Shown here: one piece after another, positions 15,858 to 23,817 of the stretch
Numbering within the stretch: the first letter of the stretch is position 1
Layout: the number at the start of each line of letters is the position of its first letter
Source of the DNA: Bin87 sp965203195
GTDB taxonomy: Bacteria > Chloroflexota > Dehalococcoidia > Lucifugimonadales > UBA3495
Direction of reading: 5' to 3'
DNA: 64,000 bases
NCBI GenBank assembly: GCA_965203195.1
Contig: OZ241860.1
Location: forward strand, 3,038,001 to 3,102,000
Notes under the pieces: model-generated
What the model was told of the DNA's origin: nothing
The model's database searches: none
What the model saw: the letters and a program-made list of their open reading frames with translations, nothing else
Program-made: the position numbers and the translations under genes

Positions 15858-17138
15858 TCAGCAGGCTTCCTGCTCGTTGTCGGTGTTATAGCACCAGCCG
15901 CGCAGGTTGATGCGCGAGGTTACCTGCACCCGGCGCACCTTGCCGTCGGCGGAGCCGATATAGACTGCGTTGAGCCGGTTGTCGTCCGCTGCCGCCTGTC
16001 GCGCCGGGCCTTCGCCAAAATCCAGGCTGTACAGCGGCGTTTTCAGCTCGGCCCCGTCTATGGGCAAGGTGGAAATCTCCCGCCGGGATCTGGACTCCCC
16101 GGCCCGCAGCGCTGCCAGCGCGCCGCCGGCCGTGCCTACCACCAGCGTCTGGTCCAGCAGCGCCGGGCTGGACACAATCGGCTCGCCCAGTTCGTGCTCC
16201 CACAGCAGGGCGCCGTTCTCATCCAGCGCATAAACCTTGCCGTCCATAGCCGGCGCGTAGATGACGCGTCCTGACGACACGGGCGTGGCCCACCACCAGC
16301 TGCCCGCCTCAAACTCCCAGCGCAGCGTCCCGCTCCGGGCGTCCAGCGCGTACAGCCGGCGGTCAAAATCGCCCACAATCACCAGCCCCTTATGAAGCAG
16401 CGGCCGGGCTACCACCGCTCCGCCGGTTCCGTAGCGCCACACTTCCACCCCGTCGGACAGACGCACCGCGTAGATGGTATGGTCCTGCGACCCGAAATAG
16501 GCCACGCCGTCGCGCACGGCCGGGGTTGACCAGATTTCGTCGCCGGTCTGGAAAGGAACCCATTCCAGCGGTTCCCCGTCCAGAGCGTTGTAAGCGTACA
16601 GCCCGCCGTCCTCGGAACCCACCGCTACGATGCCGCCGGCCTCGTCCAGCGCCGGGCCGCTCACCAGCGGCAGCGTCTCGTCCGCCGCCACGGGCTCGCT
16701 CCAGGCGATGCTGCCGTCATGCTTGTTGAGCGCATACAGAACGCCATCAATGCCCGATACATACAGATGCTGCCGGCCGATGACCGGGGGGTTGTAGGCG
16801 CCGCCCAGCCCGTTTTCGCCGGGGATATTGGTAATCCAGCGGTCGCCGGCCACTTCCCGGCCGTCGTTCAGCGCCCGCACCTGGCCGCGCTGCGTCACCG
16901 CATAAACCACGCCTTCCTCAACGGCCACGGGAACCCATCCGTCGGTGGCCGACCCCAGGTTGGGGGCGCAGCCGGCCGCCGCCAGGCACAGCAACAGCGC
17001 CGCCAGCGCCAACCCCGCCGGCGTCAGACGGCGCGGAGAGCAGTTGGGGCGGAGACGCCACCGGATAAAGCCGGCGGCGGCAAAGGTTGTCCGGCGGCAA
17101 TGCCGGCGGGCGCGGAAAGGCGGGAAAGGGCAAGTCAT
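15858..17138 (-). CDS. PQQ-like beta-propeller lipoprotein (BamB-like)
   Basis: 426 residues. A signal segment ends in a lipobox (LCLAAAGC, Cys57), then about seven blades of the pyrrolo-quinoline-quinone/outer-membrane assembly type repeat (for example GVVYAVTQRGQVRALNDG, GVLYALNKHDGSIAWSE, GLYAYNALDG, HTIYAVRLSDGVEVWRYG, RRLYALDARSGTLRWEFE, GKVYALDENGALLWEHE). The protein is predicted to be tethered outside the membrane. Its place between yidD and yidC suggests a role in membrane-protein biogenesis (inference). The 56-residue pre-lipobox region is long, so the true start may be further in. Confidence 0.8.
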   Translation of the reverse strand: MTCPFPPFRARRHCRRTTFAAAGFIRWRLRPNCSPRRLTPAGLALAALLLCLAAAGCAPNLGSATDGWVPVAVEEGVVYAVTQRGQVRALNDGREVAGDRWITNIPGENGLGGAYNPPVIGRQHLYVSGIDGVLYALNKHDGSIAWSEPVAADETLPLVSGPALDEAGGIVAVGSEDGGLYAYNALDGEPLEWVPFQTGDEIWSTPAVRDGVAYFGSQDHTIYAVRLSDGVEVWRYGTGGAVVARPLLHKGLVIVGDFDRRLYALDARSGTLRWEFEAGSWWWATPVSSGRVIYAPAMDGKVYALDENGALLWEHELGEPIVSSPALLDQTLVVGTAGGALAALRAGESRSRREISTLPIDGAELKTPLYSLDFGEGPARQAAADDNRLNAVYIGSADGKVRRVQVTSRINLRGWCYNTDNEQEAC

Positions 17139-17183
17139 ATCCGTGAACAGGATCCGGGCAGCGGCGCAGGGCCGGATGATGGC

Positions 17184-17393
17184 TTAAGGCGCCGGGTCGT
17201 ATCCCTGCCCGCCCAGAGGCCGGCAGCGAAGTATGCGTCGCAGCGCCAGCCAGCCGCCTTGCCACGCCCCGTAGCGCGCCACCGCGTCGGCGGCGTACTG
17301 CGAGCAGGTGGGTTCGTAGCGGCACATCGCCGGCAGGTAGGGGGACACCGCCTGCTGGTAGAGGCGTATGGCAAAGATGGCGACGGTTTTCAT
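17184..17393 (-). CDS. yidD: Membrane protein insertion efficiency factor YidD
   Basis: 69 residues, full length for YidD. AIRLYQQAVSPYLPAMCRYEPTCSQYA with the conserved cysteines and ILRCRPLGGQGYDPAP are diagnostic. YidD assists YidC-mediated insertion. Its ATG overlaps the rnpA stop (ATGA at 17390-17393), as is common in this conserved cluster. Confidence 0.95.
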   Translation of the reverse strand: MKTVAIFAIRLYQQAVSPYLPAMCRYEPTCSQYAADAVARYGAWQGGWLALRRILRCRPLGGQGYDPAP

Positions 17394-17764
17394 TGCGCCG
17401 TCTCCACATCTGTCGCCGCCCCCTTCCCAGTCAATGGGGCGGCCATTCCGGTGCGGCGCATCAGATTGCGGACCGCGCCCTGCAACCTGTGATAATCGGC
17501 CGCCCCGGAGCCGCGCCGCGCCATAATGATGGCGTCCCAGCCGGGATGATGGGGCGTGTTGCGGACGGCTTCCCGCAGGCGTCGCTTCACCCGGTTGCGG
17601 ACGACGGCGTTGCCGACCCGCTTGCCGGCCACGATGCAGAAGCGGCTGCGCTCCATATCGTTGGGCAACAGGCGGAACACCAGCAGGCCATTGGCGACGC
17701 TACGCCCCTGGCGGTGAATCTGGGAGATGCGGGTGGTCCGGGTAAGCCGGCGCTGGCGTTGCAT
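17390..17764 (-). CDS. rnpA: Ribonuclease P protein component
   Basis: 124 residues. Family signature VGNAVVRNRVKRRLREAVR (RNR box) with the preceding FCIVAGKRV strand. It binds RNase P RNA for tRNA 5' processing. The frame is open to 17989, but MQRQRRLTRTTRISQIHRQGR at 17764 is the family start. Its end overlaps yidD by four bases, and rpmH lies 50 bases upstream, the standard order. Confidence 0.93.
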   Translation of the reverse strand: MQRQRRLTRTTRISQIHRQGRSVANGLLVFRLLPNDMERSRFCIVAGKRVGNAVVRNRVKRRLREAVRNTPHHPGWDAIIMARRGSGAADYHRLQGAVRNLMRRTGMAAPLTGKGAATDVETAQ

Positions 17765-17814
17765 CAAAGCTTCGGACGCCGCCGTGGCGAAGGGCCGCGC
17801 GGCGGGCGCTGCGC

Positions 17815-17952
17815 TCACGGAGCGAGGCGATGCCGGCCCTTGAACCGGCGGCGGCGCAGAACTGCGCGCCCATCGGAAGTGCGGGAACGGGAGCGGAAGC
17901 CGTGCACGCGGGCGCGGCGGCGTTTCTTGGGCTGGTAAGTTCGTTTTGGCAT
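17815..17952 (-). CDS. rpmH: Large ribosomal subunit protein bL34
   Basis: 45 residues, almost entirely diagnostic: MPKRTYQPKKRRRARVHGFR and the Arg-rich end. First gene of the rpmH-rnpA-yidD-yidC-jag block. dnaA, its common divergent neighbour, is not seen; an insertion sequence begins 69 bases upstream. Confidence 0.96.
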   Translation of the reverse strand: MPKRTYQPKKRRRARVHGFRSRSRTSDGRAVLRRRRFKGRHRLAP

Positions 17953-18020
17953 CGTTAAAAACTCCGGCGGCAATCAATACTACCCCCAAACCTCCGGTGC
18001 GTCAAGGCGCAATTTCGCCT

Positions 18021-19106
18021 CGGTAGCGTTTCGTTTCAGGTGGTTTGGTTGAGCAGGCCCTGCTTTTGCAGCAACGCCAGCAGGTTGTGTTCCGTCCACA
18101 CCGTCCCCAGCTTCTCCCGCCGCCGCAACTCACGATTGTGCCGCTCCAAGCGCGACGTAGTCCGATGCCTCGCCTGCCCCGTCGCCAAGTGACGCAGTCC
18201 TTTGGACAACGCTTTCTCGCACCAGTAGCGCGCCGCACCAGCCGTTGCCAGCATAATCCGCCGCGCCCATTCCCGACCCTCCGCCAGACTGCCCGCATTC
18301 AACAGCCGCCGCGCCGCCGCAAACCCCGCCGTCCCAATGTTCCGCCGATACTCCCGCAGCAGGTGAAACGCGCACAGCTGATGCGCCGCCTCCCCGCCAT
18401 AAACCAGCTCAATCCCCGCCGCTATGGCCCCGTCCCCATCGCTGACCAAATGCTGCGGATGCTGCGCCCCCTGCTGCCAGGCCAAGTCAATCACTTCGGC
18501 CCAGGAACCAAAAGCCCCCAACGCCGTTCCCGTAGCGGCGTCGCGGATTACCTTCAGTTCGGTACGCCCGCTACGGGTTCGCGTCCACAGGCCATCCATT
18601 TCCAGCGTTCCGTCCGGCGGCAACTCCGGCACGGTCAAAGGCGACTTCCGCAGCCACTGGCAGACCGTACTCTTGACGCAGCCCACCCAATTTCCGGCGC
18701 GGGCGTAGCTCAATCCTTGCGCGGCCAGACTGATGGCAATGTCACGGTTTTTTTGGAAAACCGCTGGTGGCGCATTTCCTGGCCCAGCAGCGTCATGCCG
18801 CCGGCCATACGCCGACACTGCCCGCAGCGGAACACCGGGATTTGCAGGCGGACTTCGCCGTAACTGGTGGCAACGGCGCGGGCATAACGGTGGTGGCGAT
18901 GCATGGCCAGGCGGCACTGCTCGCAGAGGGGCTGGTAATCGTCCAGAGCCTGCTGGAGGGCGGCTTGGAGTTGGGCGGGGATTTGGCGTTCCAGTTGGGT
19001 TTCCAGATGGTCCAGCAGTCCCATAGCGGCGCATCTCCGGTGGGGGGGTAGGGCGAGCATTGTACCCCCATCTTATAACCAAACCACCTAAAACGAAACG
19101 CTACCG
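18021..19106. mobile_element. Insertion sequence with 30-bp inverted repeats
   Basis: Left end 18021-18050 and right end 19077-19106 are inverted repeats with one mismatch; the outer part reads CGGTAGCGTTTCGTTT. The single transposase gene fills the 1,086-bp element on the minus strand. Flanks show no clear target duplication, so it is old, or the duplication has decayed. Inserted just upstream of rpmH. Confidence 0.88.
18036..19024 (-). CDS. Transposase in two frames (mutator/IS256-like DDE)
   Basis: The N-terminal part (from ATG 19024) has LCEQCRLAMHRHHRYARAV, YGEVRLQIPVFRCGQCRRM, a zinc-ribbon-like segment. The remainder is in the -1 frame: LEMDGLWTR (first Asp), VSDGDGAI (second Asp), CAFHLLREYRRN and TTSRLERHNRELRRREKLG (Glu), a mutator/IS256-like catalytic core. 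The frames join at an A7 run (T7 at 18748-18754 on the plus strand), a classical -1 frameshift or transcript-slippage site that restores SKKNRDIAISLAAQGLS. Family assignment (IS256, ISKra4 or ISL3-like) is uncertain. Confidence 0.8.
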
Positions 19107-19127
19107 CCAAGCACGCCGTGTTAGAGC

Positions 19128-19940
19128 ATGGCTGCTAAAACAGGATCCCTCTACCAGAAGTGGGTAACCGTGCCTGCACGAACTAACTGGACGCGCCAGC
19201 AGCTCCTGGTCGCCTTCGCCCTCTACTGCCGGATGCCTTTCGGCAAAATTAGCGCGCGGCACCCCGACATCATTCGGGTTGCGGCGGCTATTGGCAGGAC
19301 GCCGGCCGCGCTGTCTATGAAAATGGGCAACATCGCCAGCCTAGACCCGGCAATTACATCCACCGGACGCCGTGGGTTGAGCCAGGCGTCGGCCAGCGAC
19401 CGCGCGATGTGGGAGGAGATGAACCGTGATTGGGAACGCTTCGCGGTAGAATGCGAACAGGCGCTTTTGGATGCAGATGCGTTATCTGCATCGTCGGATG
19501 ACAGCGTCATACCTGATTATGACAACTTGCCCATTGGCGAAGATCGGGTGATTACCGCCACAACCCGGATTGGACAACAGTTTTTCCGATCGGCGGTTTT
19601 GAGCGCTTACAACGGGCAATGCTGCATCACTGGGCTGGCGATCCCGCAACTGCTCATCGCCAGCCATATCGTCCCCTGGCATCACGATGCAGCTAACCGG
19701 ACGAATCCGCAGAACGGCCTGCTGCTATCTGCGCTGCACGACCGGGCTTTTGACGCTGGCTTGCTTACCATCGGCGACGATATGACCGTCCGCGTATCCC
19801 GTAGGCAAAACGCCGTAGCCGGCGGGTTTTTCGCAACGGCAATCGGTGCCTACGATGGAAAGCTTATTTCGCTGCCGGAGAAGTTTGCGCCTCATCAGGA
19901 TTTTCTTTCTTACCACAAGGAGTATATCTTTCAAGGATGA
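19128..19940 (+). CDS. HNH endonuclease
   Basis: 270 residues. The C-terminal HNH_2-type domain shows CCITGLAIPQLLIASHIVPW (His of the first motif), NPQNGLLLSALHDRAFDAGLLT and a downstream strand pair; this family occurs in restriction endonucleases. The N-terminal 100 residues (TNWTRQQLLVAFALYCRMPFGKI, RTPAALSMKMGNIASLDP) match the usual DNA-recognition-like leader of such proteins. Base composition is visibly lower in G+C than the flanks. It starts 21 bases from an IS end and no methyltransferase adjoins it. Confidence 0.85.
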   Translation: MAAKTGSLYQKWVTVPARTNWTRQQLLVAFALYCRMPFGKISARHPDIIRVAAAIGRTPAALSMKMGNIASLDPAITSTGRRGLSQASASDRAMWEEMNRDWERFAVECEQALLDADALSASSDDSVIPDYDNLPIGEDRVITATTRIGQQFFRSAVLSAYNGQCCITGLAIPQLLIASHIVPWHHDAANRTNPQNGLLLSALHDRAFDAGLLTIGDDMTVRVSRRQNAVAGGFFATAIGAYDGKLISLPEKFAPHQDFLSYHKEYIFQG

Positions 19941-19959
19941 TATAGCCCCAATACCTACC

Positions 19960-20038
19960 CTACTTCAGCGACCCCACCACTGGAATCAGCCTCTCGTTGT
20001 ACGGGTCCCCCCAGACGCACGCCTTCCTGCGTGTACGC
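19960..20038 (-). pseudogene. C-terminal fragment split off by insertion sequences
   Basis: Minus-strand reading frame ending VWGDPYNERLIPVVGSLK and a TAG stop at 19960-19962. If both insertion sequences and the extra CTAG copies are removed, it continues in the same frame from the fragment at 21707-21935 with one TAG at the CTAG junction. No start codon remains here. Confidence 0.35.
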
Positions 20039-20044
20039 CCCTAG

Positions 20045-20850
20045 TCCGTGTTGACATTTCAGCGTAGCCAGATGAGGGCCGCCGCAAAATGCCAAAACCC
20101 CAAATAGCGTCGGCTCAACTTCTCAAACCGGGTGAACACCCGCAGGTAGCACTTCACTTGGCCAATAAAGCGCTCCACCAAATGACGCTCCCCGTACACA
20201 TCCGGGTCATACACGATTACCACTCTCCGATTGGAACGCCCCGGTATCACCGACGTCATCCCCAACTCCGCAATCCACTCCCGCAGCCACCGGGCATCGT
20301 ATCCCTTGTCCGCAATCACATACTCGCCGGCATAACCGGACAGCAACGCTTCGGCCTGGACAATGTCATTCTCCTGGCCTCCCGTCAGGATGAACCGCAA
20401 AGGATTGCCCAACCCGTCCACTGTGATATGTACTTTGGCGCTGAACCCGCCCCGACTGCGCCCTAACGCCTGGGCGTCTTGACGCCCCCTTTTTAGGGGC
20501 GCCAGCGGCGTCGGGATGGGCGCGGACGACGGTACTGTCAATGATCAGATACTCGGTATCCGGGTCATCGGCCAGGTGCTGGTGGAGCGCGGCCCAGATG
20601 ACGCGGTGGCGCCAGTTGGCGTAGCGTCGGTAGATGGAGTTCCATTTGCCGTATTCCGCAGGCAGCATTCGCCAGGGGGCGCCGGCGCGGGCGATCCAAA
20701 GTACGGCGGCGATGAAGCGTCGGCATTGCGTTTCGTCGCCAATGTAGAGGTCGGAGCGTTCCCTGAGGAAAGAGTGGATTGTGTGCCATTGGGATGGCGT
20801 CAGTTCCAAATTCGGCATACCCCCCGTCCTACACCAAATGTCAACACGGA
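20045..20850. mobile_element. IS5-family insertion sequence A
   Basis: Inverted ends TCCGTGTTGACATTT (20045-20059) and AAATGTCAACACGGA (20836-20850) bracket a minus-strand transposase. CTAG stands at both borders (20041-20044 and 20851-20854), matching the YTAR target preference of the IS5 group. The right CTAG is also the left border of element B. Confidence 0.9.
20059..20818 (-). CDS. IS5-family transposase in two frames
   Basis: ORF A (20366-20818) carries QWHTIHSFLRERSD, the DUF4096-like N-terminus and YLIIDSTVVRAHPDAAG (first Asp). ORF B (20059-20541) carries GRSRGGFSAKVHITVDG, YVIADKGYDARWL (second Asp) and HLVERFIGQVKCYLRVFTRFEK (Glu). They join at A5G5 around 20484-20497. ORF B is in the +1 frame relative to ORF A, so removing one G fuses them cleanly; either a +1 shift or a one-base insertion separates them. 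Confidence 0.85.
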
Positions 20851-20854
20851 CTAG

Positions 20855-21705
20855 GGCGTGTCACTAAATTGAGGGTTTGGCGCTAGAATGGCTCCGACAA
20901 GCAATGCCCAACCGGAGGTTACTCCCATGACCACGACTGCCGCCTATCGCCGCCACGACATTTCCGACCGCGCCTGGGAAACACTGGAACCGCTCCTCCC
21001 CGGCGGCCCCGGCAAAGTGGGACGCCCCGCACAGAACAACCGCCGCTTCATCAACGGCGTATTCTGGGTCTTGCGCACCGGCGCGCCCTGGCGCGACCTG
21101 CCTCCGGACTACGGACACTGGGGCTCTACCTACAATCGCTTCCGCAACTGGCAGAAGGACGGCGCTTGGCAGCGACTCCTGGACACTCTGGCCAACGACC
21201 CTGATTTGGAGTGGCTGATGATTGACGGCAGCTATGTCAAAGTGCGCCAGCATGGCACGGGGGCGGTAGGAGGCAATCAGGCGATGGGACGCACCAAAGG
21301 GGGCTGACCACCAAACTCCACTTGGCGGTGGACGCCCACGGCATGCCGGTTCGGATGCTGGCCACGGCGGGAACGGTGGCCGATTGTACTCAAGCGGAGG
21401 CGTTGATTGATGGCATTGCGGCGGAGCATTTGCTGGCGGATCGGGGCTACGACACCGATGCGGCACTGGCGGCGGCGCGAGCGCGCGGGATGGAGGCGGT
21501 GATACCGCCGAAGCGGAACCGGAAGGTGGCGCGGGAGTATGACCGTGCGTTGTACCAGGCGCGTCATCTGGTGGAGAATGGTTTCAGCAAGTTGAAGGAA
21601 TGGCGCGGGGTGGCGACGCGTTATGCGAAGAATGCGGCGTCGTACCTGGCGATTTGCCGGATACGCGCTTTGGCGCTGTGGGCCAAAATAATTTAGTGAC
21701 ACGCC
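20855..21705. mobile_element. IS5-family insertion sequence B
   Basis: Ends GGCGTGTCACTAAATT (20855-20870) and AATTTAGTGACACGCC (21690-21705) are perfect inverted repeats. CTAG flanks both sides (20851-20854 shared with element A, and 21706-21709). The transposase lies on the plus strand, opposite to element A. Confidence 0.9.
20927..21696 (+). CDS. IS5-family transposase in two frames
   Basis: ORF A (20927-21307) has RHDISDRAWETLEPLLPG, FINGVFWVLRTGAPWRDLP and LEWLMIDGSYVKVRQHG (first Asp). ORF B continues TTKLHLAVDAHGMPVRML, LLADRGYDTDAAL (second Asp) and HLVENGFSKLKEWRGVATRYAK (Glu). A -1 shift at AAAGGGGG (21295-21302) fuses RTKGG to LTTKLHLAVDAHG, typical of the IS427 group. The ATG at 20927 follows GGAGG by eight bases. 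Confidence 0.86.
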
Positions 21706-21706
21706 C

Positions 21707-22020
21707 TAGGAATCGGCATACGCCGGTGCCAAGCTGGAGAAGGCGTTCTCAATCCCCGGCCCGCCCGGCACGATGTTGACCACTTTGTGGCTGCCGTTGT
21801 TCACCCGGCGGTGGGCGTCGGCGATATTCTCTGCTTCCCCGCCGTGCGTTTCATTCGCAAGTGACGGGTCGGCGCCGGCAGCGGCACAGGCGTCAATCAG
21901 GATGTTGTTGGGAAAGCAGAAAACAAAACCGCAGCCACGCCCGCGCGATGCAGGATGGCGGCGACTGCGGCTTTAGCGTCCATAGCCGGGTTGGTCTCCC
22001 GGAATTGGTAGGCAGTGCGC
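21707..22020 (-). pseudogene. Broken gene below the TIR gene
   Basis: Downstream of the TIR stop, one frame reads AYQFRETNPAMDAKAAVAAIL and HRAGVAAV (about 22013-21930). After a frame change it reads NNILIDACAAAGADPSLANE, THGGEAENIADAHRRVNNGS and VVNIVPGGPGIENAFSSLAP, ending at a TAG within the CTAG target of element B. The C-terminal piece is at 19960-20038. LIDAC is reminiscent of a caspase-like cysteine motif, but the partner histidine is not seen; identity is not established. Confidence 0.4.
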
Positions 22021-22022
22021 AG

Positions 22023-22601
22023 TTAATTTTTCCGGCCGCGCGCTGGATCGCCGCGCCAATTGCGGGCAAACGGATGGCGGCCGTTGTTGGGGTCAGGCTG
22101 ATCCACGCGTCGCATATAGGCTTGATGAATCCAGTTTTGGATTTCCTCTGCTCGACGCCTGACCCTTAACCCCGGCCAGTCGTAAATACGGGCGAAGGGA
22201 TCATTGCCCGTACAATTGTCGGCCAATCGCGGCGGTACCAGGCGCAGGTTGCGTTCCTGTAACCGGTATCCGGGATGGCAAGGTAGCAAGATGCCCAACA
22301 GGCCGCAGCGCGGGTTCATATCGGTATCCCGCAGAGTGGCATTGATTTCCCAGTCAACGAACTTGCGCTTCCAAGTGCGCGGCCCAATCAGAACCACGGT
22401 AACGGTAGCCTCGGCGATATGTTCCTCTCGAACCCGGCGGAGCGCGTCCGCGATGGGGATGTTGTGGTCAACGATGTCGCCTACCTTGACCGATTTGTCC
22501 ACGATGCGGCCGCGCATCATGCGCACAAATCGGTCTTTCCAGACCTCATCGTCCTCGTAATAGTAACTGATAAAGACCTTGTGTCGTTGCGTTTGCAGCA
22601 T
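22023..22601 (-). CDS. TIR-like domain protein (DUF1863, Thoeris ThsB-like)
   Basis: 192 residues. KVFISYYYEDDEVWKDRFVR, then DKSVKVGDIVDHNIPIADAL, a VTVVLIGPRTWKRKFVDWEI core with the WxxWE-type catalytic glutamate position, match MTH538-type TIR-like domains such as ThsB of Thoeris, which sense phage and make a cyclic ADP-ribose signal. No ThsA (SLOG/SIR2/Macro) effector is present within the window. The second of two ATGs (22601) lies six bases from GGAGG. Below it is a gene remnant broken by two insertion sequences, perhaps the lost partner. Confidence 0.78.
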   Translation of the reverse strand: MLQTQRHKVFISYYYEDDEVWKDRFVRMMRGRIVDKSVKVGDIVDHNIPIADALRRVREEHIAEATVTVVLIGPRTWKRKFVDWEINATLRDTDMNPRCGLLGILLPCHPGYRLQERNLRLVPPRLADNCTGNDPFARIYDWPGLRVRRRAEEIQNWIHQAYMRRVDQPDPNNGRHPFARNWRGDPARGRKN

Positions 22602-22692
22602 CATCGTCCTCCAGCGGGGCAAGTGGATTCCGGATTTTACCGGGCGCCGCCTCCGGCGGCCGAAAGGCCGCCGGGCCTACGGGGGCGCGGGC

Positions 22693-23643
22693 TTACAGGA
22701 TGGCTACCGGATTCACCGGGGAGCCCGTGCCGCCCACTACCCGCAGGGGGTTGATGGTCAGCAGAAACTCCCAGCGGGCGGCGGCGGCGCAGGCTTCGGC
22801 CAGAGGTTGCAGCAGGGCGTTGTCCAGCAGGCCGATGCCGTAGGCGAAGATGCTGCCGTGCACCGACCAGGGCAGGTCGTAGCCGTTGGGGGTGTGGTCC
22901 ATCATATCCCACACCAGCACGCAGCAGTCGCTCTGCCGGATGAATTTCAGGCAGGAGGCGTGCAGGCCGGGGCGCAAGGTCGGGTCGCTGCCCCACAGGG
23001 GGTTGCCGGCGGCGTTCCACTTTTCGCGTCCGCTGTACACCACCAGGGCGTCGCCCGGTTCCATAGCCACGCCTTGGGCGGCGCAGATTTCTTGCAGCTC
23101 CCAACCGTGAACGGGAGTTTCCTGGGTAACATAGTCCGTCCCCCGGTGGCGGGGCACGTCCAGCAGGACGCCGCGGGTGATGATGCCTTCTTTCCAGTGT
23201 TCCACGGAGCCGAACCTGGCGCCGTCGAACTGGATCATTTCGTTGGGGTCTTTGCCGTTCCACATTCCGTTGGCGTCCCACACATGGCACAGGGCGTCCA
23301 GGTGGGTGGTGGCGGTGCCGTGGTAGGAGACGCCATAGTAGTCGGTGGACATCCCGCCGCCCGGCTCGCGGGGGCCCTTGCGCATATAGTGGATGGCCGG
23401 CGTGGGGTTGTTGGGGGCCGGCGTAACGGGGAACTCGCGGCTCAAGGAGATGGCCTGGCCGGTTTGGACCAGGCCGGCGGCGCGGCGGCGCTTGGCGTCG
23501 TCCACCATATTGACGGCGCCTTTCTGGTCGTCGGGGCCCCAGCGGCCCCAGTTGACGTCGTCCTTGAGGTAGCCGAGGACTTCCTGGCGGGTGGGCAGGG
23601 GGCGGTGGTTGGGGGTGGCGGCGGTGGCGGTGGCGGTGGTCAT
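22693..23643 (-). CDS. Cyclase-family protein (kynurenine formamidase-like)
   Basis: 316 residues of the cyclase family (PF04199), metal-dependent amide/lactone hydrolases. The metal motif appears as YHGTATTHLDALCHVW, a variant of HxGTHxD, with later His and Glu candidates (HTPNGYDLPWSVH). The N-terminus is Thr/Ala-rich (MTTATATAATPN). GGAGG lies nine bases before the ATG at 23643; the frame continues upstream without similarity. Substrate unknown. Confidence 0.85.
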   Translation of the reverse strand: MTTATATAATPNHRPLPTRQEVLGYLKDDVNWGRWGPDDQKGAVNMVDDAKRRRAAGLVQTGQAISLSREFPVTPAPNNPTPAIHYMRKGPREPGGGMSTDYYGVSYHGTATTHLDALCHVWDANGMWNGKDPNEMIQFDGARFGSVEHWKEGIITRGVLLDVPRHRGTDYVTQETPVHGWELQEICAAQGVAMEPGDALVVYSGREKWNAAGNPLWGSDPTLRPGLHASCLKFIRQSDCCVLVWDMMDHTPNGYDLPWSVHGSIFAYGIGLLDNALLQPLAEACAAAARWEFLLTINPLRVVGGTGSPVNPVAIL

Positions 23644-23756
23644 AATGTGTTCCCTCCGGCGCGGGTTGCGCTGGAGGGCAGATTGCCACGCCGGGGCGGG
23701 GTTGGCAAGGGGCAAGGCGATAGCAAAAATTCATCCGCTATTTCGTAAATTCAGCA

Positions 23757-23785
23757 TTGACAAGCCGCAAATTAGCCGTTATGAT
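23757..23785 (+). promoter_or_regulatory. Near-consensus promoter for the DGQHR gene pair
   Basis: TTGACA at 23757-23762, a 17-base spacer and TATGAT at 23780-23785, in an AT-rich patch. Predicted transcript start near 23792, then AGGAGG (23805-23811) six bases before the GTG at 23818. Confidence 0.75.
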
Positions 23786-23817
23786 ATAGCTAATCCAACG
23801 ATTTGAGGAGGTTCCAA

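Noticed and set aside
18010..19115. Target-site duplication for the 18021-19106 insertion sequence
   Set aside because: The 8-9 bases on either side do not match.
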